The notes: a model not told the origin generated them from the sequence alone. 64,000 nt of DNA from Calothrix sp. 336/3 (GCF_000734895.2 NZ_CP011382.1:1962700-2026699), one strand, 5' to 3'; positions 32,240 through 39,012 are shown, numbered from the stretch's first letter. A program made the numbers and translations.

Positions 32240-32482
32240 TCAATTATTTATACCGTTGCTCTCTGACAATTTAATTCGGATAGAAGCCGCTTTAATGGTG
32301 GCTTTTACTTTGGGATTGCCCTCAACGTTTCGGGGGAAAACGTGTAAAATTTCAGCAGCAAGTTTAAGTGATTGCACTTCAGTTAATTGGTATTCTTTCT
32401 GCAAATAACTGAGGAATCTGTCCTTGCTCAAACCGAAGTCGTTCGATGCTTGAACAAAGGCGATCGCGTCAATTTCCTTCAT
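32240..32482 (-). CDS. Small conserved element protein (80 aa), paralogue of 16298
   Basis: MKEIDAIAFVQASNDFGLSK, later SLKLAAEILHVFPRNVEGN. Helical. It overlaps the upstream gene by 14 bases and precedes the Rep gene, exactly as in E1. Confidence 0.65.
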   Translation of the reverse strand: MKEIDAIAFVQASNDFGLSKDRFLSYLQKEYQLTEVQSLKLAAEILHVFPRNVEGNPKVKATIKAASIRIKLSESNGINN

Positions 32483-32744
32483 TATTTCCTTTCTCCATAT
32501 CTTTCAATTTTTGCCTGACTTCAATTACAGTTCGTCTTAAAGCTTGTTCTAAAGATGGATTGTCATTAACACATTGAGGCATCGAATGGAGAAAGAACGC
32601 TAATACCCAGGTCGCCTCTATTGCATTGATATCTAGTTTCTTCTCTAGGAAATCAGAGAAAAGTGCTAGGGATGAGCCACAGGCTTGAGAAGCTTTGAAA
32701 AGTCCGATCGGTATCCCTGATTCTTCTGTTTTGTGTTGTGTCAT
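32469..32744 (-). CDS. Small conserved element protein (91 aa), paralogue of 16527
   Basis: Nearly identical to the E1 copy, differing mainly near the N terminus (HKTEESGIPIG against QTPEESAMAIE). The identity is visible in the DNA as well, so recent exchange is likely. Role unknown; always next to the replication gene. Confidence 0.65.
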   Translation of the reverse strand: MTQHKTEESGIPIGLFKASQACGSSLALFSDFLEKKLDINAIEATWVLAFFLHSMPQCVNDNPSLEQALRRTVIEVRQKLKDMEKGNNEGN

Positions 32745-32746
32745 GG

Positions 32747-33085
32747 TTAAAAAGCGATGTATTCAAACAGGTAGTTTTTTAGCTCCCGCCATTGGGCAAG
32801 AGTCAATTGGTTGTTTTTGGCGTGTTGGCGGAAAAAACTTTTTATCAATGGGTCGTCCCAGTTTGATTGAATTCTCCGAAGGTGTTCGTTGACAGCCTCG
32901 TAATTATCTAGAATCGCCTCAAGATGTTTAGCTGCTTTTGGGGGGAGTGATTCTGGTGTGAATGGTGTTAGCTGCAAATATCTATTGCAAACTTTCTGGA
33001 TGAAAATCGTAGTTCTGGCGTGATGCCAGGACAATCCGCAACGGTTCAACTGTTGGGTGAGTTTTTGGTATTGGTCTTTGTCCAT
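32747..33085 (-). CDS. Hypothetical protein (112 aa)
   Basis: MDKDQYQKLTQQLNRCGLSW, helical, ending TLAQWRELKNYLFEYIAF. It lies two bases upstream of the 91-aa gene in the same operon. E1 lacks it and has a divergent KGK gene in this interval. No family recognised. Confidence 0.55.
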   Translation of the reverse strand: MDKDQYQKLTQQLNRCGLSWHHARTTIFIQKVCNRYLQLTPFTPESLPPKAAKHLEAILDNYEAVNEHLRRIQSNWDDPLIKSFFRQHAKNNQLTLAQWRELKNYLFEYIAF

Positions 33086-33149
33086 GAGGTTTAATTCTGA
33101 ACGTCCCTGTGTAGGGAGTAGAGAGTTGCTGATCGTGTTGGTACTGGCG

Positions 33150-33791
33150 TTAATATCTATCCCGTCCTAGGTCATGAATAACTTTCTCTAAAATCCATTC
33201 CTCTCCCTTGGCTGGAGTCTTGAGCCTTTGGGCATCAACTAACCGATTAGCGGCTGCACTGTCGCCGTGAAGCAATCTAACCAATTTTCCAAACAGTTCT
33301 CTAGTCTTTGCGTTGTGCTGTCGTGGAGTGGGAAATGGGATAGACGTGGGTTCATGATGCTTGTTGACGTATGGTTGATGTTGTTTAATCGGTACAACTG
33401 GATAGTTATTCGGTGGGATTGTTTTTGTTCTTTGAGATAGGTTTATGATTACTTTCTCCACATACCATTCTTCTGATTTTTTCGGGTGCATTTTGCGTTG
33501 CTGACTGAGTAGATATTCAACTTTTGTTGTGTCCCCTTTTAGTATTTCGATGAGTTGACTTTTTCGTGCCAGTGCTGATGTATTTAGGTTTCTGGACTTT
33601 TGGTATCTTTGGGGTATCAATCTACTGATGCTTATTCTCATCTGATGTAATAGCCATCTAAGGTGGAGAATTTGTTGAATTAGTTCTGTTATTGATGTCA
33701 GTAGATGTAGTATGTCCATTGGAAGTAAAAATGAGGTTGTTACTTCCAAGATGCAATGCCCTCTCTCGTTAGGCATGAGGGTATATTGCAT
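33150..33791 (-). CDS. Protein with two copies of a cyanobacterial C-terminal helical motif (213 aa)
   Basis: Two related 40-residue segments: LIEILKGDTTKVEYLLSQQR ... EEWYVEKVIINL and LVRLLHGDSAAANRLVDAQR ... EEWILEKVIHDL. The pattern 'll.GD...a.rLl...k...p.k.eeW..EKvI.dL' is a small motif found at the C termini of many cyanobacterial proteins, role unknown. The start is uncertain: the ATG at 33719 would drop 24 residues and lies in a perfect inverted repeat. Confidence 0.55.
   Translation of the reverse strand: MQYTLMPNERGHCILEVTTSFLLPMDILHLLTSITELIQQILHLRWLLHQMRISISRLIPQRYQKSRNLNTSALARKSQLIEILKGDTTKVEYLLSQQRKMHPKKSEEWYVEKVIINLSQRTKTIPPNNYPVVPIKQHQPYVNKHHEPTSIPFPTPRQHNAKTRELFGKLVRLLHGDSAAANRLVDAQRLKTPAKGEEWILEKVIHDLGRDRY
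33719..33749. promoter_or_regulatory. 10-bp inverted repeat near the start of the 213-aa gene
   Basis: TTGGAAGTAA (33719-33728) and TTACTTCCAA (33740-33749), perfect, with an 11-bp loop. It overlaps the internal ATG at 33719, so it could act as an operator or as an RNA hairpin controlling translation. Confidence 0.45.
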
Positions 33792-33840
33792 TTTTTATTT
33801 GAAGATATGAAAAAGTTTCCAGATTCCTTACTGAAAGAGA

Positions 33841-33871
33841 AATCATCCCTACCAAATTGGTAAGGATGATT
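33841..33871. terminator. Hairpin after the E2 repressor operon
   Basis: AATCATCC.TACC (33841-33853) pairs with GGTA.GGATGATT across a 4-base loop, directly after the coiled-coil gene. There is no strong T-run in the leftward direction. Confidence 0.55.
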
Positions 33872-34042
33872 TTACTGTTCAGGTGTATTCAGTTCTATCT
33901 CCAGCACTTCAAACTCTCTGATTCTCTCTTCAAGTGCTTCTAAATCATTAGTAATGCGTCTTGTTTCTTCATTTAGTCGCTGTAGTTCATTCTTTTTTCT
34001 AGCCACCTGACCACGATAGTCCTTGATCAGTTGGCGGAGCAT
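33872..34042 (-). CDS. Small coiled-coil protein downstream of the RHH repressor (56 aa)
   Basis: MLRQLIKDYRGQVARKKNEL continues as a coiled coil (RRITNDLEALEERIREFEVL). It is preceded by GGGGGA and overlaps the end of the RHH gene by 16 bases. Its frame is open upstream to an ATG at 34231, which has a perfect AAGGAG site. So a 119-aa product that overlaps the whole RHH gene in another frame is possible, as in E1. Confidence 0.55.
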   Translation of the reverse strand: MLRQLIKDYRGQVARKKNELQRLNEETRRITNDLEALEERIREFEVLEIELNTPEQ

Positions 34043-34218
34043 TCCCCCAGAAACTGCTGTTCCGATGCTGAAGATACTTTGTCCCGTGCAATTCTCTCGA
34101 CTAACTCGCTCTTGCTTATCCCCATAGCTTTCGCCTTGGCATCCAGTAGGTCGAAACCTTCTGGAGTGATTGATAGAGTTAGGTCTTTCTTCCTCTGTCC
34201 GTGTAGCGGCTTCCTCAT
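34027..34218 (-). CDS. Ribbon-helix-helix repressor of E2 (63 aa)
   Basis: DLTLSITPEGFDLLDAKAKA and MGISKSELVERIAR give the RHH strand, helix and second helix. Three operator copies (TACCCTGGTA) lie upstream at 34249-34314. The sequence is unrelated to the E1 repressor outside the fold, which would give the elements different immunity. There is no ribosome-binding site directly before its ATG; the AAGGAG nearby serves the overlapping ATG at 34231. Confidence 0.7.
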   Translation of the reverse strand: MRKPLHGQRKKDLTLSITPEGFDLLDAKAKAMGISKSELVERIARDKVSSASEQQFLGECSAN

Positions 34219-34248
34219 TCGTTATACCCATGTACTTCTCCTTAATTC

Positions 34249-34314
34249 TACCCTGGTACTATCTTTACTTTTAACCCTGGTAGTAATAGACTATATTTAG
34301 TTGTACCAGGGTAC
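34249..34314. promoter_or_regulatory. Operator cluster TACCCTGGTA x3 (E2)
   Basis: CCCTGGTA cores at 34251 and 34275, and an inverted TACCAGGGTA within GTACCAGGGTAC at 34303-34314. It sits between the divergent repressor gene and the early operon, as in E1 but with a different motif. Confidence 0.65.
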
Positions 34315-34398
34315 AATAAAGTTTGCAACCGTAAGTAACCCAGAAAACACCAGCGATCGCTTTCTGGTTGACCAAAACAGGCAGGGTATGAGTAGCGC

Positions 34399-34487
34399 AG
34401 CGCAAACAAGAAAAATCCCCAAACCACACAGAGATAGCAGCCTGTGGGCATGGAGCCAGAGAAAGACTTGCTAGGGGAAGTAGGACA
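34399..34487 (+). ncRNA. Conserved structured leader, E2 copy
   Basis: Nearly identical to 17776-17864: the same CACAG/CTGTG, GGC-ATGGA-GCC and CCCC/GGGG pairings are possible. In E2 it leads into an 80-aa gene instead of directly into the MKPIGYYVDT gene. Confidence 0.45.
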
Positions 34488-34509
34488 CACGAATTAGGGA
34501 AGAGGAAAT

Positions 34510-34752
34510 ATGGGAATAATTCTGAATTCAGACAAAGAAGACCGATGGCTTGAATACATTCAGATTGAATTAATCAGTTGGATGGAATATCTGCCAGCCA
34601 GTGATACCAGTGAATCACACGCGATAATCCATTTTTCTGGAGATGAGACTCAGGGTGTACCTTTGAGCGGAATAAGAGCTGATCTGGTGTGGAAGCTCGT
34701 ACAGCAAAAAATCACGGAGGAAATCGAGCAAAAAGTAATGAGGGAACCATGA
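34510..34752 (+). CDS. Hypothetical early protein (80 aa)
   Basis: MGIILNSDKEDRWLEYIQIE, acidic, with IHFSGDETQGVPLSGIRADL. GAGGAAAT stands before the ATG. Its stop overlaps the ATG of the next gene. It has no E1 counterpart and is inserted between the leader and the conserved 84-aa gene. Confidence 0.55.
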   Translation: MGIILNSDKEDRWLEYIQIELISWMEYLPASDTSESHAIIHFSGDETQGVPLSGIRADLVWKLVQQKITEEIEQKVMREP

Positions 34753-35006
34753 AGCCGATTGGATACTACGTTGATACAAAAATCCCTGTGGTAGGGGAAA
34801 TAGAACAGAGTTTCGGCTCGTGCCTTCAAGGTCTGACTAAAGAACAAAAAATTTACCTGGTATTCAATCTTGCTGGAAATTTAGAGGATTCTTTCCCCTA
34901 CGTACATCCGGCAAACATTGAAGAGTTATGCAGCAAAATCAATAAGGAAATATCCGAGGAATCAGACGCGATCGGATTAATGAAAGCACTGGTAAATAGT
35001 TTGTGA
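34749..35006 (+). CDS. Conserved early protein, 'MKP.Y..DT' family (85 aa)
   Basis: MKPIGYYVDTKIPVVGEIEQ as in E1 (17884), and the end IGLMKALVNSL. The start at 34749 is chosen because it overlaps the previous stop as ATGA and matches E1. It is one of two family members in this operon. Confidence 0.65.
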   Translation: MKPIGYYVDTKIPVVGEIEQSFGSCLQGLTKEQKIYLVFNLAGNLEDSFPYVHPANIEELCSKINKEISEESDAIGLMKALVNSL

Positions 35007-35092
35007 ATAAATCAAAAGGCGATCGCACCACACAAAGAAGCGATCGCCAGTAAATCCAAAAACTTGAAATATTTTATCTAGGAGTATTGTAC

Positions 35093-35425
35093 ATGAAGCC
35101 TGTCACCTACTGGATAGACACAGAAGAGATACAGAACCTATGCGCTCGTTATGGCTGTTTCCTGGAGAAACTAAACAGGAAAGAAAAGGCATCAATCCGG
35201 ACATTCTTATCCTTTTGGATATCAATGAGATTCAAAGCAGCATCAGCGATACAGGAAGCCTATGCATCTGTAGAAGCCGGATGGTTGAATGCTGAAATAT
35301 CAGATTACAGCCTAGCTACAGAGGATGTAGAGACAGCAATCCTCATGATTGAAAATCTAGAAAACGAACAAATAGAATCTCTTCTGACTGCAATTCAATC
35401 CCTAATAAACACTCATGAAACTTGA
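35093..35425 (+). CDS. 'MKP.Y..DT' family protein, longer paralogue (110 aa)
   Basis: MKPVTYWIDTEEIQNLCARY aligns with MKPIGYYVDTKIPVVGEIEQRY, and LEKLNRKEKASI with LQKISQGEKIYL. The C terminus is an acidic helix ending SLLTAIQSLINTHET. TAGGAG precedes the ATG. The DNA upstream matches that before the 24-aa frame of E1. It overlaps the next gene by 11 bases. Confidence 0.6.
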   Translation: MKPVTYWIDTEEIQNLCARYGCFLEKLNRKEKASIRTFLSFWISMRFKAASAIQEAYASVEAGWLNAEISDYSLATEDVETAILMIENLENEQIESLLTAIQSLINTHET

Positions 35426-35642
35426 GATTGAGGTTAAACGGGAAAAAGAAGATACACACCCTAGTATCAAACTCTCTTTGAATTCTAACCATGGTAATGG
35501 ATTGATAGAAAGCTGGTGTGTCCTTGTTCTCAGTCTGTTTACCCTTCTACTTTGCGTCCACCTAACAAAAATTTTTCTGGGGAACAATGACTATCTTTGC
35601 CCGAAGCCCATCAGTAAATACCACCTTATCCCAGTGGTTTAA
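35415..35642 (+). CDS. Single-pass membrane protein (75 aa)
   Basis: Charged N terminus (MKLEIEVKREKEDTHPSIKL), then a membrane segment WCVLVLSLFTLLLCVHLTKIF near residues 34-54 and a short tail. It overlaps both neighbouring genes, supporting translation as part of the operon. Confidence 0.5.
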   Translation: MKLEIEVKREKEDTHPSIKLSLNSNHGNGLIESWCVLVLSLFTLLLCVHLTKIFLGNNDYLCPKPISKYHLIPVV

Positions 35643-36102
35643 CCGCTTTGGTTGGGCTTCTATGTTCGTAAACATGATTACCTTGACTTGGTTTTTCTGG
35701 GGTAAATACCAACAAGCATTTTGGTTAATTCGATTAACCGGGTGTATTGCCGTCAGTGCATTGATTCTGGGTATTGAATTTGCCGCCTTATCAGTTCTGT
35801 TTGAACCTGCTGTCTTGGATGAATTCATCGGGCAGAACAAACAACAAAATAGTATCTCAAACGCTATTACAACAGCCGGAATGGTTGCGGTAAGTTTTAT
35901 CGCTGGCGCTGCTTTCTGGTACGACTGGGTAATCAATACCAGCGCTTTCCAGTTAAAAACCAACGACCTTGACTACCAGATTCTTGCAGCTGTGATTGTG
36001 CTTATTAGCGAAATATTTTTCTGGGTTGCTAATGTCTGCGAAATCTCAGGAAAAAGAAAACCCTTACCAAAGACAACAAACAAGCCGGAACCAAAAGAAT
36101 GA
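35587..36102 (+). CDS. Four-helix membrane protein (171 aa)
   Basis: Hydrophobic segments near residues 24-40, 45-70, 92-112 and 130-152, with a Lys/Pro-rich tail (KRKPLPKTTNKPEPKE). Its stop overlaps the ATG of the 52-aa gene. It lies before the ATPase gene, as does the multi-pass 227-aa protein in the third island. It probably forms a membrane platform for the ATPase; this is inference. Confidence 0.6.
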   Translation: MTIFARSPSVNTTLSQWFNRFGWASMFVNMITLTWFFWGKYQQAFWLIRLTGCIAVSALILGIEFAALSVLFEPAVLDEFIGQNKQQNSISNAITTAGMVAVSFIAGAAFWYDWVINTSAFQLKTNDLDYQILAAVIVLISEIFFWVANVCEISGKRKPLPKTTNKPEPKE

Positions 36103-36257
36103 ACCAACAGACAGTCACCTCATTTCTTCTAGTCCTCCTGGCATTAGGATTGCTTTCTTATCTGGCTTATAGTGCAGGGATGGGCTGGAAAGGATTGCTA
36201 GTAATTACCTTTGCCGCTACAACCTTCTTCCTATTCATCAGAATGCGTCAGGCATGA
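36099..36257 (+). CDS. Two-helix membrane peptide (52 aa)
   Basis: Begins MNQQTVTSFLLVLLALGLLS; hydrophobic segments at about 8-24 and 31-46. ATGA overlaps with both neighbouring genes (36099-36102 and 36254-36257) support this short gene. Confidence 0.6.
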   Translation: MNQQTVTSFLLVLLALGLLSYLAYSAGMGWKGLLVITFAATTFFLFIRMRQA

Positions 36258-37552
36258 TAGACCTTTTACTTTCTGTGAGCGTACAAACTTCCTCACCCAG
36301 ATTGCCGTCTGGGTGGGAATTTCCTTGTTCAATTGGTTTCGGTCTGGGTATCTGGTTTGCTACAGCCAAACAGTCGTTAAATCGTGAGGAAAAGACTGTG
36401 GCGACTAATGAGACAATTCCAGGCGATTGTCTGCCATCGGACTACGAGCATTATCAGGCTATAGGGAAAAAGATTATTTCTGGTTTTTCCTCATCAGAAC
36501 GCAGTCAGATTGTCGTTGCTCCCAGTCGTTGCGGGAAAACAACTGTAATGTATTTCTTGCTAGATGAGTTTTTTAAGGTCTACCCAGATATGCAATGTTG
36601 GGTATGGCAAGGGAAAACCATAGAGCCTGTTCATCCCACCATTCCCAAGCATCGGCATACCTTATTTCAGATGGGTGATGAGATAGATTTAACAGCATTA
36701 GAGTCTGTATTTGATATCTATAAACAGCGTCAAGCAGGAGATAGTAACCGTGTACAAGTAAAGCTAATTATTAACGACTGGCAAAGTATAAAAGATGGGA
36801 TACAACTCAACAATACATCATTGTTTAAAGAAGTCGCGGCAAAAATTATCACCATTGCTAATAATGGCGCTGCGTTGAATGTCACCGTCGTTGTGGATAC
36901 TCAATCAGCAAATATTGAAGACTGGGGGTTGGGTTCCGGGTCTATCAGAGACAATTTTGATATTTATGCAGTTTCCCGGATTGAATGGGTAGAAGATTAT
37001 CCCAACGGTGATGTAAAAGCCTTACCTAAACTAATTCAGAATTTAGATATTGTTGTTAATTCAAACGAGAGAAAAAGATTATTGTCTGAATTTGAATTCC
37101 TTAAACAAGGATTAGAAGGAAATCTGATAAACACGTCAGTTTTACTATCAACCATTGGGAACCCTAGGCTAGGAATTACACCCTATTTCGATAGAAAGAC
37201 GTTGGTCTGGGAAAACGAAACTATCCGAAATGACGAAAAAATCGTTTCGGAGTGCGAAACGACCAGCGAAACAGGGTTTTCGGAGTTTGGGGAAACGACC
37301 GAAACGACTCCGAAACAGGTACTAGAAGGGATTGCAGTAGACACCCCTTGTTTCGTTTCGGAAACAGAATACACCCCATTGAAACTTTCCAAAACAACTA
37401 TTTTGGCTATCCTCCAAAAAATGCGAAACGAAACGAGATTAGGTCAAACCAAAATTATAAAAATCCTTTGGGGCGCTAGTCCTGGAGACAACGAAGCATA
37501 TCGAAAAGCCGTTTCAGAGTATCAAGAATTAACAGAATCGACTGAGGATTGA
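36254..37552 (+). CDS. P-loop ATPase with C-terminal winged helix (432 aa)
   Basis: Walker A APSRCGKTT (about 89-97), Walker B VKLIINDWQ (about 169) and a sensor region VVVDTQSANIEDWGLGSGS. It belongs to the same broad type as the 535-aa ATPase of the third island (VPGAGKG, LLVFDE, GISQNAHTKGLGFDGGT). A repeat-encoded linker (about 321-375) separates it from a winged-helix domain (GQTKIIKILWGASPGDNEAY). A membrane-associated DNA transfer, packaging or segregation motor is plausible; the exact role is unknown. Confidence 0.7.
   Translation: MIDLLLSVSVQTSSPRLPSGWEFPCSIGFGLGIWFATAKQSLNREEKTVATNETIPGDCLPSDYEHYQAIGKKIISGFSSSERSQIVVAPSRCGKTTVMYFLLDEFFKVYPDMQCWVWQGKTIEPVHPTIPKHRHTLFQMGDEIDLTALESVFDIYKQRQAGDSNRVQVKLIINDWQSIKDGIQLNNTSLFKEVAAKIITIANNGAALNVTVVVDTQSANIEDWGLGSGSIRDNFDIYAVSRIEWVEDYPNGDVKALPKLIQNLDIVVNSNERKRLLSEFEFLKQGLEGNLINTSVLLSTIGNPRLGITPYFDRKTLVWENETIRNDEKIVSECETTSETGFSEFGETTETTPKQVLEGIAVDTPCFVSETEYTPLKLSKTTILAILQKMRNETRLGQTKIIKILWGASPGDNEAYRKAVSEYQELTESTED
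37216..37434. repeat. CGAAAC repeat cluster inside the ATPase gene
   Basis: CGAAAC on plus at 37216, 37255, 37267, 37300, 37311, 37424 and 37429, and on minus (GTTTCG) at 37244, 37350 and 37355. A related GGAAACGA is at 37291. Ten hexamers in 219 bp, on both strands, where about 0.1 is expected. They cover the linker and the start of the winged-helix coding region. Confidence 0.7.
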
Positions 37553-37555
37553 GAG

Positions 37556-38671
37556 ATGGAAACAAGCGATCGCATTGCAGCCGCGAACGCCAGATTAAAA
37601 GCAGCAAACATAAATTTGACTATTCAACAGAACGGGGGGAAGTTGTCTCTGAGGGGGACACTTCCTCAGAAAAATGGTGAGGGGAATAAGCAGCAACGAA
37701 TACCCCTAAATATCACGGCAACAGCCGACGGGATTAAACAAGCTGAGAGTGAAGCTCACGCGATTAGACGTGACTTAAATGCAGGTAGATTTAATTGGGA
37801 TAGTTATATTCACAGTGAACCACTAGTAGAACACCCGAAGCTAATTCTGATTAAAGACTGGCTAGAAGCATTTGAAGCTGATTATTTTAATAGACGTGAG
37901 AAAAACCAAAAATCCCTAACAACTTGGTATGGTGACTATCATCAAGTTTTTAAACATCTCCCCCAAAACAAAAAGCTCACCGAGGAGAATCTACGACGGG
38001 TAATTTTAACCACAGCCCCCGACACTAAAAACCGAAAACGATATTGTAATATTTTGGGCGCGTTAACGAAGTTTGCCGGACTGGATTGTAATTTCAGAAA
38101 TTTATCAGGGAATTACAGCCCCAAAAAGGTTACACCGCGTGATATCCCTTCCGATGCAGATATCGTTAATTGGTACGAAAAGCTGGTAAATCCGGCTTGG
38201 CGGTGGGCATACGGAATTCTTGCCACCTACGGGTTGCGTAATCATGAGGTATTCAGACTAGATTACGAACGGTTAAAAACCGGGGATAGAGTTTTATCCG
38301 TTCTTGATGGGAAGACAGGGGCGCGTCGTGTATGGGCAATCTATCCTGAATGGTTTGATACTTTTGATTTGTCCAATGTGTTGCTTCCAAAAGCTAACCT
38401 GTCTCGGACTGATGCCCAACTGGGAAACAACGTGACTCATTATTTTGTACGCCACGGTTTACCATTTAGCGCTTATGACTTGCGCCATGCGTGGGCAATA
38501 CGTTCGCTTGAGTTTGGGCTTGACATCACATTAGCATCTCAACAAATGGGACACGCCTTAAAGGTTCACAGCGAAACTTACCACCACTGGATTAGTGAAC
38601 GTCACCACCAACGGGCTTATGATTTGTTGACGACCAGGAGCGATCGCCCCAAACCCCCTAATTTCAGATGA
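37556..38671 (+). CDS. int: Tyrosine recombinase/integrase of E2 (371 aa)
   Basis: Same catalytic set as the E1 enzyme (GLRNHE, DGKTGARRVW, YDLRHAWAIR, MGHALKVHSETYHHW). After the first 30 residues I see only a Val/Ile difference (YGVLATYGL against YGILATYGL). Near-identity continues in the DNA to the att repeat. Both enzymes should recognise the same arm and core sites. Confidence 0.9.
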   Translation: METSDRIAAANARLKAANINLTIQQNGGKLSLRGTLPQKNGEGNKQQRIPLNITATADGIKQAESEAHAIRRDLNAGRFNWDSYIHSEPLVEHPKLILIKDWLEAFEADYFNRREKNQKSLTTWYGDYHQVFKHLPQNKKLTEENLRRVILTTAPDTKNRKRYCNILGALTKFAGLDCNFRNLSGNYSPKKVTPRDIPSDADIVNWYEKLVNPAWRWAYGILATYGLRNHEVFRLDYERLKTGDRVLSVLDGKTGARRVWAIYPEWFDTFDLSNVLLPKANLSRTDAQLGNNVTHYFVRHGLPFSAYDLRHAWAIRSLEFGLDITLASQQMGHALKVHSETYHHWISERHHQRAYDLLTTRSDRPKPPNFR

Positions 38672-38691
38672 CTAAAATCTGACTAAATACT
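38670..38691 (+). repeat. Right arm-type sites of E2
   Basis: GACTAAAATCT plus GACTAAATACT, as at 21624, overlapping the integrase stop codon. Confidence 0.55.
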
Positions 38692-38797
38692 GGAACGATT
38701 GCTATAGCTTGAACTTATTGATTAATAACCCTTAAAACCCTTGCCTCAGTGGATTTTTGTAGTATGTCACTGGGGTTTTTACGTAGTTACTTAGTGT

Positions 38798-38840
38798 CTG
38801 AAAATCCTCGTGTCACGAGTTCAAGTCTCGTTCCTGGCAT
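38798..38840 (+). repeat. 43-bp tRNA-Phe 3' half: right att of E2 / left att of the third island
   Basis: Third identical copy of the repeat. The sequence after it (from 38841) no longer matches E1/E2 left ends and leads to a different integrase gene at 39013. Confidence 0.85.
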
Positions 38841-38946
38841 CCTTACTAAATCTACGTTTCGCTTATCTGAAAAGGGTTTTATAATTTGACTTTCGGTTGG
38901 AGTCATAAAATTATTGGGTCATTTTAGGTCAGTTTAGGTCAAAAAG

Positions 38947-39001
38947 TGGTGTAAAGATGGTGTAATCCTTGTGTAGACTAGATAGTAGATTACACCATCT
39001 T
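38947..39001 (+). promoter_or_regulatory. 19-bp repeat and 13-bp inverted repeat before the third integrase
   Basis: 38947-38965 equals 2040-2058. Its part AAGATGGTGTAAT (38954-38966) recurs inverted as ATTACACCATCTT (38989-39001), ending 11 bp before the integrase ATG. It could be arm-type sites for that integrase and/or an autoregulatory operator. The 7-bp TTAGGTC also repeats at 38922 and 38933. Confidence 0.5.
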
Positions 39002-39012
39002 ATGTCAATCTT

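Noticed and set aside
36254..37552. E2 ATPase as a phage terminase or inovirus Zot protein
   Set aside because: No terminase nuclease domain or Zot-type membrane arrangement; the C-terminal winged helix and operon do not fit either family.
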